Origin: UBA8337 sp038143435
GTDB lineage: Bacteria; Pseudomonadota; Alphaproteobacteria; RS24
DNA length: 64,000 bases
NCBI GenBank assembly: GCA_038143435.1
Contig: JAYQLX010000004.1
Coordinates: 124,001-188,000 of the forward strand
Direction: 5' to 3'
A model generated the notes under the pieces. The model did not search any database, was not told the origin of the DNA, and saw nothing but the letters and a program-made list of their open reading frames with translations. Position 1 is the stretch's first letter; each line of letters starts with the position of its first letter. This document shows positions 45,833 through 54,579 of this stretch, piece by piece. A program made the position numbers and the translations under genes.

Positions 45833-47359
45833 TTACAGGGGAATATTATCGTGTTTTTTCCACGGGTTATCGAGCTTCTTGGACGACAAAAGCGCCAATG
45901 CGCGCGCCACGCGGCGGCGTGTATTATGCGGTTGAATAACCTCATCAATATAGCCGCGCTCGGCCGCCACAAACGGGTTCAAAAAGCGCTCTTCATATTG
46001 CGCCGTCTGCGCGGCAATTTCTTCTTCGGTCGAATTGCGGAAGATGATTTCCACCGCCCCTTTTGCGCCCATTACGGCAATCTCAGCCGTTGGCCAGGCA
46101 TAATTGAAATCACCGCGCAAATGCTTTGACGCCATCACATCATAGGCACCGCCATAGGCTTTGCGCGTAATCAGTGTGACTTTGGGCACGGTCGCCTCGG
46201 CATAGGCGAAAAGCAGTTTCGCGCCGTGCTTAATCAGCCCGCCATATTCTTGGCTGGTGCCCGGCAAAAAGCCCGGCACATCAACAAAGGTAACAATCGG
46301 CACGTCAAAGCAATCGCAGAACCGCACAAAACGCGCCGCCTTGCGGCTGGCATCGCTATCCAACACACCGGCCAAAGTCATTGGCTGATTGGCGACAAAG
46401 CCGACGGTCTTGCCTTCAATGCGCCCGAAACCGGTAATGATGTTTTTGGCAAAATCCTGCTGGATTTCGAAAAAATCGCCTTCATCGACAACTTTTTGCA
46501 CCAATTCCATCATGTCATAAGGCATGTTCGGATTGTCGGGAACCAGCGTATCGAGCGAATGTTCAATCCGGTCACGCACATCATAAGTCGGGCGTTCCGG
46601 CACGCCGGTGCGGTTCGATAAGGGCAAAAAGTCAATCAGGCGGCGCAGCTCGGTCAGCGCTTCAACATCATTGTCATAGGCGCCATCCGCAACCGATGAT
46701 TTGCTGGTATGCACTTTCGCACCGCCCAGCTCTTCCGCCGTCACTTCTTCATTGGTCACGGTTTTCACGACATCGGGGCCGGTGACAAACATGTAGGACG
46801 TATTGCGCACCATAAAGATGAAATCGGTTAGCGCCGGTGAGTACACATCACCACCGGCGCAGGGGCCCATAATCATGGTGATTTGCGGAATAACACCTGA
46901 TGCCATTGTGTTGCGCTGGAACACTTCTGCATAGCCGCCCAGCGCATCAACGCCCTCTTGAATGCGCGCTCCACCGGCATCGAGAATGCCGACAATCGGC
47001 ACGCCATTGCGCAATGCCATATCCTGCACTTTGTTGATTTTCTTGGAATGGGCGCGCGACAAAGAACCGCCAAATACGGTGAAATCTTTGGCGAAAACAT
47101 AAATCGGGCGACCATTGACCGTGCCCCAACCGGTAACCACGCCGTCGCCGGGCACTTTATTGTCTTGCATGCCAAACTCTTGGCAATCGTGCTCAACAAA
47201 CATGTCAATTTCTTCGAAACTGTCAGGGTCAAGCAGCAAGTTGAGGCGTTCGCGCGCGGTCAGCTTGCCGCGACCGTGCTGCGCCTCAATGCGCTTCTCA
47301 CCGCCGCCCAAACGGGCAATGCGGCGGCGCTCTTCCAATTCTTCGACAATATCCCGCAC
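45833..47359 (-). CDS. pccB: Propionyl-CoA (acyl-CoA) carboxylase beta subunit
   Basis: The protein has 508 residues of the carboxyltransferase fold. Motifs are RIQEGVDALGGYAEVF, GPCAGGDVYSPALTDF, DVPGFLPGTSQEYGGLIKHGAKLL and RKAYGGAYDVM. The length and the Asp at the acyl-recognition region fit propionyl-CoA rather than methylcrotonyl-CoA carboxylase. It lies 4 nt upstream of pccA, a conserved pair. A GGGAGGTAG site precedes the ATG. Confidence 0.94.
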   Translation of the reverse strand: MRDIVEELEERRRIARLGGGEKRIEAQHGRGKLTARERLNLLLDPDSFEEIDMFVEHDCQEFGMQDNKVPGDGVVTGWGTVNGRPIYVFAKDFTVFGGSLSRAHSKKINKVQDMALRNGVPIVGILDAGGARIQEGVDALGGYAEVFQRNTMASGVIPQITMIMGPCAGGDVYSPALTDFIFMVRNTSYMFVTGPDVVKTVTNEEVTAEELGGAKVHTSKSSVADGAYDNDVEALTELRRLIDFLPLSNRTGVPERPTYDVRDRIEHSLDTLVPDNPNMPYDMMELVQKVVDEGDFFEIQQDFAKNIITGFGRIEGKTVGFVANQPMTLAGVLDSDASRKAARFVRFCDCFDVPIVTFVDVPGFLPGTSQEYGGLIKHGAKLLFAYAEATVPKVTLITRKAYGGAYDVMASKHLRGDFNYAWPTAEIAVMGAKGAVEIIFRNSTEEEIAAQTAQYEERFLNPFVAAERGYIDEVIQPHNTRRRVARALALLSSKKLDNPWKKHDNIPL

Positions 47360-47378
47360 CTTCTACCTCCCAACGTGA

Positions 47379-48740
47379 CTACAGGGCTGATAAATACCCT
47401 GCTACGGTGGCTATTTCCAGTTCTATCTTGTCGAGCCGCGCTTGCGCCTCTTCATCGACACCCCAGTCTTCCATTTGATACAAATCATCAAGAAAAGCCA
47501 ACTCATAAGCTTGGCGCGGCGAAATATGCGCCTCATCAAGCGCCAAAGCCAGTATGGCAGAGCCGAGCAGCGCTGCCAAATGCGCCAAAGCAGTCAGGCG
47601 GAACGGCTCTTCCCCTGCCGCCGCTGCAAATCGGGCATGGTTTTCTTGCGGTTGCTCAACCGGCAAAATACCTGCCGTGACGGCCAGTGACACATCAAAT
47701 CGCGATTTCGCCCATTGCAAAAGCGGGTCCCAGCTATCGGATTGTTTTTGCACCAGTTTTTCCGGGTGCTCCGCACGATAACAGAGCAAATCCGACATCA
47801 CATAGGCGGCAAAAGCCTCTGCCGTTTCTGCCGTGTTTTCGGCCACGCGATCCAGCGCTGTTGAGACCAAGCGCATATGCGGCATGTTATTGGGGTCGAT
47901 TTCATCTGCTTGCGCCTGCCACTCCTCGGCAATCAGCTTGGCCAGCGCCTCGCTCGGCACAAGAAGCGGCTTTTTGGCCGGTGTTTTCAACTCATGCGCG
48001 TCCAGCAAGACGGCAAAAGCGCCTTCGCGCGCTTCGACCGACACATTTTCATAAAATCGCTTTGCCATAAATTTTAAGAGGGTTGAAAGGCGCCTCAATA
48101 AATCGTTCAATTCTTCCGGCGTTTCAGCAATCGCGTCAGCACCCGAATCTTCAAGCTCGTCAATGGTCTGATAGCCCCAGCCAACCCCAATGGCGCGCGT
48201 GCCTGCCGCTTTTGCCATCATAATATCAAAGCTGGTATCACCGACCATCAGCGCCTGCTCGGCGGTGACGCCGGTTTCCGCTATCGCGTCAAGCATCAGG
48301 GCAGGATTGGGCTTGCCCGGCCCGTCATCGGCACTTTTCAGCACCTGAAAATATTTGCGAATGTCATAAGCATCGACGACACGCTCCAAGCCGCGGCGCG
48401 ATTTCATCGTAATGATACCGAGCAAAGTGTCGTCCAGACCGCCGAGCTTGGTAATCTGTTCATGCATTCCGGGGAACATGACTTGACCGCGATCATCTTG
48501 CTGCACCAATTGCTGATAGGTCTCGCGATAGACATCCAGCATATTGATAATTTGATCATCGGTTGCATCGGGCGCGTGGCGGCGCATGGCGACATCAACC
48601 GGCAGGCCGACCGCGTAAAGAATATCGCGGCGGTCGGGCGCGGCGAAATCATGCGAGCTCAACGCCGCCTCAGTGGCGGTGATGATGGTCTGCTGGCTGT
48701 CCACCAACGTGCCGTCGCAATCAAAGACTATCAGTCTCAT
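47379..48740 (-). CDS. HAD phosphatase fused to an ATP12 chaperone
   Basis: A single 453-codon frame. Residues 1-220 are a HAD phosphoglycolate-phosphatase-like domain (FDCDGTLVDSQ, ITMKS, GKPNPALML, GDTSFDIMMAKAAG). Residues about 230-453 are an ATP12-type chaperone for F1-ATPase assembly, starting at MAKRFYENVSVEAREGAFAVLLD, with AEEWQAQ, TALDRVAENTAE and LLCYRAEHPE. In other Alphaproteobacteria these are usually two adjacent genes. The linker is only STLLKF, and a 1-nt shift would create TAA just before the ATP12 Met, so a sequence artefact is possible. Confidence 0.85.
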   Translation of the reverse strand: MRLIVFDCDGTLVDSQQTIITATEAALSSHDFAAPDRRDILYAVGLPVDVAMRRHAPDATDDQIINMLDVYRETYQQLVQQDDRGQVMFPGMHEQITKLGGLDDTLLGIITMKSRRGLERVVDAYDIRKYFQVLKSADDGPGKPNPALMLDAIAETGVTAEQALMVGDTSFDIMMAKAAGTRAIGVGWGYQTIDELEDSGADAIAETPEELNDLLRRLSTLLKFMAKRFYENVSVEAREGAFAVLLDAHELKTPAKKPLLVPSEALAKLIAEEWQAQADEIDPNNMPHMRLVSTALDRVAENTAETAEAFAAYVMSDLLCYRAEHPEKLVQKQSDSWDPLLQWAKSRFDVSLAVTAGILPVEQPQENHARFAAAAGEEPFRLTALAHLAALLGSAILALALDEAHISPRQAYELAFLDDLYQMEDWGVDEEAQARLDKIELEIATVAGYLSAL

Positions 48741-48743
48741 TTC

Positions 48744-49739
48744 CTAAACCTCATCAAACCCGATATCGCCATCTTCGCTGTCAAAATTAAGCATATCCCA
48801 CGTTTCAGCCATGTGATCGGCCAATGGCGCGCGACAGGTCAAATCGCCGCCCGAGGGATGCCGCATCTTAATCATTCGAGCGTGCAAGTGAAGTTTTTTC
48901 GGCAGGATTCCGCCATATTCTTCATTTTCATTTTCAACCCGATATTTGCCATCGCCGACCAGCGGATGACCTATCGCCGCCGCATGGGCGCGTATCTGAT
49001 GGGTGCGTCCGGTTATCGGGCGGAATGCCAACCATGAGAAACGCTGCCCGACACGCGCGATTTCCATATAATCCGTATGCGCTTTCATCGCGTCAGGATC
49101 ACCCTTTTCAACCGGTCTGACGCGTTCACCGCCATCAGCGGCGGCGCGTTTGGCCAGTGGCACGATGATGTGACCGCGTGGCGGTCGCGGCACCCCATAC
49201 ACCAAAGCCCAGTAAATTTTTTCTGTCTCGCGATCGGCAAATTGGCGGGTCAAAAACTGTGCCGCCTTGCGATTGCGCGCCAGCAACAACACACCCGATG
49301 TGTCGCGGTCGAGCCGATGCACCAGACGCGGCGGTTCGGCTTCGTCAAATTGCAGCCCCGGCAGCGCACCATCAATATGCGTATTCGTCTTACTGCCGCC
49401 CTGCACCGCCAAACCGGATGGCTTATTGAGCACAATGACATCTTGGTCTTTATGAATAATGGCGGCGCGGAGTTGTTCAACCAAACTATCGGCCACTTGC
49501 ACCGGACGTTCTGATTTCTTGGCCCCTTGCGGCGGCACTTCCGGCGGCACGCGAATGATTTGACCGCTATTGATACGCGCCGCAGCCTTCACGCGCTTGC
49601 CGTCAACCCGCACCAGTCCACGGCGTAAGAGTTTTTCCAAACGTCCCTGAGTCAGCGCCGGAAAATGCTTGCGAAACCACCGGTCGAGGCGCAGCCCGTC
49701 ATCTTCGGGCTTTATCTTTATTTGTCGCACACCGGCCAT
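48744..49739 (-). CDS. rluC: 23S rRNA pseudouridine synthase, RluC/RluD family
   Basis: The protein has 331 residues. An N-terminal S4-like RNA-binding domain (LDRWFRKHFPALTQGRLEKLLRRGLVRVDGKR) is followed by the synthase domain with NKPSGLAVQGG and the catalytic Asp in HRLDRDTSGVLLLAR. GRTHQIRAHAAAIGHPLVGDGKY completes the RluA/C family. The start overlaps the crcB stop as TAATG. The exact uridine targets cannot be told. Confidence 0.9.
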   Translation of the reverse strand: MAGVRQIKIKPEDDGLRLDRWFRKHFPALTQGRLEKLLRRGLVRVDGKRVKAAARINSGQIIRVPPEVPPQGAKKSERPVQVADSLVEQLRAAIIHKDQDVIVLNKPSGLAVQGGSKTNTHIDGALPGLQFDEAEPPRLVHRLDRDTSGVLLLARNRKAAQFLTRQFADRETEKIYWALVYGVPRPPRGHIIVPLAKRAAADGGERVRPVEKGDPDAMKAHTDYMEIARVGQRFSWLAFRPITGRTHQIRAHAAAIGHPLVGDGKYRVENENEEYGGILPKKLHLHARMIKMRHPSGGDLTCRAPLADHMAETWDMLNFDSEDGDIGFDEV

Positions 49740-50113
49740 TACGCCGCCCTCAGCGCCATAAAGCCGATGATAAAGGCCAGCAAACCGCCGAGCAGCGAGC
49801 CGCCCAAATAGAGCATGGTGGCGGCGATGTCGCGCCTTTCAAGCAAGGTGAACAAATCCATTGAAAAGGCCGAAAAAGTGGTGAAACCGCCCAAAATACC
49901 GACCGCTACGAACAGGCGGAGCGCATCGCTGCCGCCATTTTGCCGCGACAGCCAGCCAATCACCAAACCCATCAGCAAAGAGCCGAGAATATTGACGCTC
50001 ATCGTCGCCCAGGGAAAGCCGGAGGCTGTTTTGAGCGATAATCCGACCAGATAGCGCCCGACCGCGCCCAACGCGCCGCCCAAAGCTACCCAAATAATGG
50101 CCTGACCGCTCAT
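49739..50113 (-). CDS. crcB: Fluoride ion channel CrcB (Fluc)
   Basis: The protein has 124 residues with four helices. Motifs are GGALGAVGRYLVG, the Asn in MSVNILGSLLMGLVIGW and FTTFSAFSMDL with the Phe box. It forms a dual-topology dimer that exports fluoride. ATG 50113 has AAGGAG 5 nt upstream; the GTG two codons earlier is disfavoured. No fluoride riboswitch is apparent in the 80 nt upstream, which contain the rplQ terminator. Confidence 0.93.
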   Translation of the reverse strand: MSGQAIIWVALGGALGAVGRYLVGLSLKTASGFPWATMSVNILGSLLMGLVIGWLSRQNGGSDALRLFVAVGILGGFTTFSAFSMDLFTLLERRDIAATMLYLGGSLLGGLLAFIIGFMALRAA

Positions 50114-50137
50114 AATCACTCCTTGCCCTAAACTAGC

Positions 50138-50173
50138 ATAAAAAAAGGCACGAAAACCGCGTTTCCGTGCCTT
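50138..50173 (-). terminator. Rho-independent terminator of the alpha operon
   Basis: On the minus strand AAGGCACG pairs with CGTGCCTT, extended by four weaker pairs, around a 5-nt loop, and is followed by a run of T. It sits about 20 nt past rplQ and ends the whole ribosomal protein transcript before crcB. Confidence 0.88.
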
Positions 50174-50192
50174 GTTTGATTATTGTGATGCC

Positions 50193-50630
50193 TTACGCAG
50201 TGGCTGCGGCGGCAACGGCCTCGCCTTCATCATCGACTTCGACGGGACCTGAATCTTGACCCTTGGCTTCAGGGTCGCGGTCAACGAATTCAATGACCGC
50301 CATTGGCGCATTGTCACCAAAGCGGAAACCGGCTTTCAATACACGGGTGTAACCGCCTTCTCGCTTGGCATAACGCTCGGCCAGCGTGTCAAACAGCTTG
50401 GCCGCATATTGCTCTTCCGGCAGTTGGGCGTAAGCACGACGACGCGCCGCCAAATCACCCTTTTTGCCCAATGTTACCAGCTTCTCAACGAACGGACGCA
50501 GCTCTTTGGCTTTCGGCAAAGTGGTGACAATCTGCTCGTGCTTAATCAGCGCGACAGCCAGATTGCCCAACATAGCCTTGCGGTGGCTGCTGGTTCGGTT
50601 CAGTTTGCGTCCTGCTTTTGCGTGGCGCAT
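50193..50630 (-). CDS. rplQ: 50S ribosomal protein L17
   Basis: The protein has 145 residues. The core MRHAKAGRKLNRTSSHRKAMLGNLAVALI and KLFDTLAERYAKREGGYTRVLK are standard. The last 30 residues are an acidic, alanine-rich tail (DSGPVEVDDEGEAVAAAATA), longer than the roughly 127-residue E. coli protein. It is the last gene of the alpha operon. Confidence 0.97.
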   Translation of the reverse strand: MRHAKAGRKLNRTSSHRKAMLGNLAVALIKHEQIVTTLPKAKELRPFVEKLVTLGKKGDLAARRRAYAQLPEEQYAAKLFDTLAERYAKREGGYTRVLKAGFRFGDNAPMAVIEFVDRDPEAKGQDSGPVEVDDEGEAVAAAATA

Positions 50631-50662
50631 AACGGCACTCCTTTACGCCCTCTTACGAGGCC

Positions 50663-51682
50663 TTAAAAATTCTCTTCGAACTTCTTGGCAAGTTCTTCAA
50701 TGTTTTCCGGCGGCCAATTCGGCACATCCATACCTAAATGCAGGCCCATTTCGCCCAGCACTTCTTTGATTTCATTCAGCGATTTGCGGCCGAAATTCGG
50801 GGTCCGCAGCATTTCGCCTTCCGACTTTTGAATCAAATCGCCGATATAAACGATATTGTCGTTTTTCAGGCAATTGGCCGAACGAACTGACAGTTCCAAC
50901 TCGTCGACTTTCTTCAGCAGCGCGGCCGAGAAACCGGTTTCTTCAATGGCCGAAGTGTCATCAACCTGCACTTCCGGCTCTTCAAAGTTAATGAAGCTTT
51001 GCAGCTGGTCTTGCAGAATACGCGCCGACAAAGCCAAAGCGTCTTCCGGCGTTACTGTGCCGTTGGTTTCAATGTCCATCGTCAGCTTGTCATAATCAAG
51101 CACTTGGCCTTCGCGTGTGTTCTCAACATTGTATGAGACACGGCGCACCGGGCTATACAGGCTATCGACCGGAATCATGCCAATGGGTGAATCTTCGGGG
51201 CGGTTTTTCTCAGCCGGAACGTAACCGGCACCGGTATTGATGGTGAACTCGAAACGCACTTCTGCGCCATCGTCGAGTGTGCACAGCACCAAGTCAGGGT
51301 TGTGAATGGTCACATTGGCGTTTTCTTCAATGTCACCGGCAGTGACAACGCCTGGGCCCTTTTTGCTCAGCGTCAGGCGTTTCGGGCCTTCCGCATCCAT
51401 TGAAATGGCCATTTTCTTGATGTTGAGAACAACATCGGTCACATCTTCGCGCACGCCGGAAATCGACGAGAACTCGTGCAATACGCCATCAATCTGAACG
51501 GCGGTCACGGCAGCGCCTTGAATGGACGACAAGAGCACGCGGCGCAGCGCATTGCCCAAAGTCAGACCAAAGCCACGCTCCAGCGGCTCGGCAACGATAC
51601 GCGCTTCGCGCGTTTCATCATGACCGGGAATAATATCCAGTTTGGAGGGCTTAATCAGTTCATGCCAGTTTTTTTGGATCAC
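50663..51682 (-). CDS. rpoA: RNA polymerase alpha subunit
   Basis: The protein has 339 residues. The N-terminal assembly domain has TLGNALRRVLLSSIQGAAVTAV; the linker is near 235-250; the C-terminal domain has ELSVRSANCLKNDNIVYIGDLIQKSEGEMLRTPNFGRKSLNEIKEVL, which binds UP elements and activators. The gene is complete and in the canonical place between rpsK and rplQ. Confidence 0.98.
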   Translation of the reverse strand: MIQKNWHELIKPSKLDIIPGHDETREARIVAEPLERGFGLTLGNALRRVLLSSIQGAAVTAVQIDGVLHEFSSISGVREDVTDVVLNIKKMAISMDAEGPKRLTLSKKGPGVVTAGDIEENANVTIHNPDLVLCTLDDGAEVRFEFTINTGAGYVPAEKNRPEDSPIGMIPVDSLYSPVRRVSYNVENTREGQVLDYDKLTMDIETNGTVTPEDALALSARILQDQLQSFINFEEPEVQVDDTSAIEETGFSAALLKKVDELELSVRSANCLKNDNIVYIGDLIQKSEGEMLRTPNFGRKSLNEIKEVLGEMGLHLGMDVPNWPPENIEELAKKFEENF

Positions 51683-51725
51683 AATGTCACCTCTTCAATC
51701 AGTTATCGCAATGGGGGTCGTATGC

Positions 51726-52115
51726 TTAAACGCGACGGCGTTTAGGCGGACGACAGCCATTATGCGGTATCGGTGTTACATCACGGATTGAGGTGATGGT
51801 AAAACCGGCGGCTTGCAGTGCGCGCAGCGCACTTTCGCGACCCGAACCGGGGCCGCGCACATTTACTTCCAACGTTTTCACGCCATGCTCCATCGCTTTG
51901 CGACCGGCATCTTCAGCCGCCACTTGGGCAGCATAAGGGGTCGATTTGCGCGAGCCTTTAAAGCCCATTGAACCGGCAGAAGACCAGCTAATGGCATTGC
52001 CTTGCGCGTCGGTGATGGTAATCAGCGTGTTATTGAAGGTCGAATTGACATGCGCCACACCTGAAGTGATGTTTTTGCGCTCGCGACGACGGACACGGGT
52101 ATTTTCATTTGCCAT
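51726..52115 (-). CDS. rpsK: 30S ribosomal protein S11
   Basis: The protein has 129 residues, normal length. It shows HVNSTFNNTLITITDAQGNAISWSS and the C-terminal GCRPPKRRRV that contacts 16S rRNA at the platform. It lies between rpsM and rpoA. Confidence 0.98.
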   Translation of the reverse strand: MANENTRVRRRERKNITSGVAHVNSTFNNTLITITDAQGNAISWSSAGSMGFKGSRKSTPYAAQVAAEDAGRKAMEHGVKTLEVNVRGPGSGRESALRALQAAGFTITSIRDVTPIPHNGCRPPKRRRV

Positions 52116-52133
52116 TTCTTAAGTCCTCTCGCG

Positions 52134-52502
52134 CTATTGTTTCTTGCCGGCGATGGCTTTGGCCGGGCCTTTGCGGGTGCGCGCATTGGTATGCGTGCGC
52201 TGACCGCGAACCGGCAAATTACGACGATGGCGCAGGCCGCGGTAAATACCCATATCGAGCAAACGCTTGATATTCATTGAGGTATCGCGGCGCAAATCAC
52301 CTTCCACCATATAATCGGCATCGATGGTTTCACGAATTTGAATGACATCTGCATCGCTCAATTCATTGACGCGACGCTCCGCCGGAATGCCCACTTTTTC
52401 GCAGATTTCCTTCGCTTTTGTGTCGCCAATACCATGAATATAGGTCAGGGCAATCACCACGCGCTTGGCGGTCGGAATGTTAACACCAGCTATACGAGCC
52501 AC
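52134..52502 (-). CDS. rpsM: 30S ribosomal protein S13
   Basis: The protein has 122 residues: MARIAGVNIPTAKRVVIALTYIHGIG and the C-terminal RGLRHRRNLPVRGQRTHTNARTRKGP. It is the first gene after an internal promoter and a structured leader (52517-52631), so the rpsM-rpsK-rpoA-rplQ part can be expressed apart from the upstream spc genes. Confidence 0.98.
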   Translation of the reverse strand: MARIAGVNIPTAKRVVIALTYIHGIGDTKAKEICEKVGIPAERRVNELSDADVIQIRETIDADYMVEGDLRRDTSMNIKRLLDMGIYRGLRHRRNLPVRGQRTHTNARTRKGPAKAIAGKKQ

Positions 52503-52516
52503 TTGCTTCTCCTTTT

Positions 52517-52552
52517 CGCCGTTTCCGGCGGATATGACCTTTCCAAAAGGCC
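52517..52552 (-). promoter_or_regulatory. Two hairpins in the rpsM leader
   Basis: Minus-strand CGCCG-GAAA-CGGCG (52517-52530) is a perfect 5-bp stem capped by a GNRA-class tetraloop directly upstream of the AAGGAG ribosome site of rpsM. Just before it, GGCCTTT and AAAGGTC (52536-52552) form a 7-bp stem with a TGG loop. Such stacked hairpins suggest translational autoregulation by a ribosomal protein, as the alpha-operon leader does in E. coli; the controlling protein is not known here. Confidence 0.55.
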
Positions 52553-52603
52553 AATATTTCTGCGAGTTTTGCCGATTTTTGCTATCGTCTCTCGGAAGCG
52601 CGA

Positions 52604-52631
52604 ATTATATGAATTTCGCCCCGCCAGTCAA
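52604..52631 (-). promoter_or_regulatory. Sigma-70 promoter of the alpha operon (rpsM)
   Basis: Minus-strand TTGACT (52626-52631) and a perfect TATAAT (52604-52609) are 16 nt apart, in the 152-bp gap between adk and rpsM. Transcription would begin near 52597, giving a leader of about 95 nt that contains the two hairpins. Confidence 0.8.
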
Positions 52632-52654
52632 CTGCAAACCATTGGAAAACCCTA

Positions 52655-53230
52655 TTAAATCTCCTTCAACACAGCATGTATTTGCTGTGTCACTTCATCC
52701 ATTTCCTGCATGCCGTCCAGCGTCTTCAAAATGCCCTTTGAGGCATAGAATTCTGCCACCGGTGCCGTTTGCTCCTCGTAGACGCGCAAACGGTGCTGCA
52801 GAGCCTCTTCCGTATCATCATCACGAGGCCCGTCAGCGCTTTCTTCGGCTCTTTTAAGAATACGTGCGATAAGCACTTCCGGATCGACGGCCAGTTCAAC
52901 AACCCCGTCCAAAGCAATGTTTTTGTGCGCCAACATCGCATCCAGCGCTTCAGCCTGCGCGATATTGCGCGGAAAACCGTCGAGAATGAAACCGTTTTTG
53001 CAGTCATCTTCCTCAATACGGTCCGAAATAATACCGACAACCACCTCATCAGGCACCAAATCACCGCGCGCCATAATATCTTTGGCCTGCTTACCGATTT
53101 CGGTTTCCGCCGCTACGGCCGCGCGCAACATATCGCCGGTTGAAAGCTGGCGAATATCAAAAGCATCTTCAATGCGTTGCGCCTGCGTGCCTTTACCGGC
53201 ACCGGGCGGGCCCAAAAATATCAATTTCAT
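52655..53230 (-). CDS. adk: Adenylate kinase, short form
   Basis: The protein has 191 residues. The P-loop is GPPGAGKGTQA, followed by LSTGDMLRAA and the FILDGFPRN motif. The LID is short, with no zinc cysteines, as in many Alphaproteobacteria. It interconverts ATP, AMP and ADP. The ATG overlaps the secY stop by 4 nt. Confidence 0.97.
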   Translation of the reverse strand: MKLIFLGPPGAGKGTQAQRIEDAFDIRQLSTGDMLRAAVAAETEIGKQAKDIMARGDLVPDEVVVGIISDRIEEDDCKNGFILDGFPRNIAQAEALDAMLAHKNIALDGVVELAVDPEVLIARILKRAEESADGPRDDDTEEALQHRLRVYEEQTAPVAEFYASKGILKTLDGMQEMDEVTQQIHAVLKEI

Positions 53231-54558
53231 CGACGCTTGCCTCCAAGCTTCGATTTTTTGATGAGCCCTTCATATTGATGCGCGAATAAATGGCCTTGCA
53301 CCTGCCCGACCGTATCCATCGTCACATTGACGACAATCAACAGCGAGGTGCCGCCAAAGTAGAACGGCACATTATAGGCATTAATCAGCATTTCCGGCAG
53401 CAGACAGACAGCCGTCAGATACAATGCGCCGACAACCGTCAGGCGGGTCAGTACATGGTCGATATATTCAGCCGTGCGCGGCCCCGGGCGAATACCCGGA
53501 ATAAAGCCGCCATAACGCTTCAGATTATCCGCCGTATCATTCGGGTTAAAGACAATCGAGGTGTAAAAGAAGCAAAAGAAAATAATACCGGCAGCGTAAA
53601 GTGCCATATAGGCGGGTTGGCCGCGACCCAGCAGTGCAGCGACTGTGCCCAGCGCACCACCCGAAGCATCGCCTGAGAAATTGGCCAGCGTAATCGGCAT
53701 TAGCAGCAGAGATGATGCGAAAATCGGCGGAATAACACCTGCCGTATTAAGTTTGAGCGGCAAATGCGAATTATCGCCCTGCGCCATACCGGCAGCGGTT
53801 TGGCGCTTCGGATATTGCACCAAAAGGCGGCGTTGCGCGCGCTCCATGAACACGATGAAGGCGATGACAACAATAACCATGATGATGAGCGCCAGAATAA
53901 TGAAAGTGGACAGCGCGCCCTGACGGCCAAGTTCCAATGTTCCGGCCAATGCGCTTGGCAATTCGGCGACAATACCGGCGAAAATAATGAGCGAAATGCC
54001 GTTGCCGACACCGCGCGAGGTCACTTGCTCGCCGAGCCACATCAAGAAAACCGTGCCGCCGACCAGCGTGATGACGGCGCTGGCGCGGAAATAAAAGCCC
54101 GGATCGACAACCACGCCTTGCGCGCCTTCCAGACCGATGGCGATGCCATAGCCCTGCACCGCAGCCAAAAATACCGTGCCGTAGCGCGTATATTGGTTGA
54201 TTTGCTTACGCCCTGACTCGCCTTCTTTTTTCAGCTGTTCCAAACGCGGCACAACCGAGGTCAAAAGCTGGATTACAATCGAAGCCGTGATATACGGCAT
54301 GATGTTAAGGGCAAAGATTGCCATACGACCGACCGCGCCACCGGCAAACATGTTGAACATGCCGATAATGCCGGATTGCTGCTGGCTGAACACAGCCTGC
54401 AACGCTTGCGGGTCAATGCCGGGCAAGGGAATGTAAGTGCCGAGGCGATAGACCAAAAGCGCACCCAGCGTGAACCAGATACGCTTTTTCAGCTCATCAG
54501 CCGTGCGAAAGGCCGAGAAACTGAGATTGGCAGCAAGCTGTTCGGCAGCTGAGGCCAT
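53227..54558 (-). CDS. secY: Preprotein translocase subunit SecY
   Basis: The protein has 443 residues and ten transmembrane helices. The plug region and the first signature (GIIGMFNMFAGGAVGRMAIFALNIMPYITASI) and the C-terminal cytoplasmic loop GFIPGIRPGPRTAEYID are conserved. It is the channel for Sec export and membrane insertion. It lies in the spc operon between rplO and adk as usual. Confidence 0.98.
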   Translation of the reverse strand: MASAAEQLAANLSFSAFRTADELKKRIWFTLGALLVYRLGTYIPLPGIDPQALQAVFSQQQSGIIGMFNMFAGGAVGRMAIFALNIMPYITASIVIQLLTSVVPRLEQLKKEGESGRKQINQYTRYGTVFLAAVQGYGIAIGLEGAQGVVVDPGFYFRASAVITLVGGTVFLMWLGEQVTSRGVGNGISLIIFAGIVAELPSALAGTLELGRQGALSTFIILALIIMVIVVIAFIVFMERAQRRLLVQYPKRQTAAGMAQGDNSHLPLKLNTAGVIPPIFASSLLLMPITLANFSGDASGGALGTVAALLGRGQPAYMALYAAGIIFFCFFYTSIVFNPNDTADNLKRYGGFIPGIRPGPRTAEYIDHVLTRLTVVGALYLTAVCLLPEMLINAYNVPFYFGGTSLLIVVNVTMDTVGQVQGHLFAHQYEGLIKKSKLGGKRR

Positions 54559-54579
54559 GAAACGGTCTCCTTACTGGGC

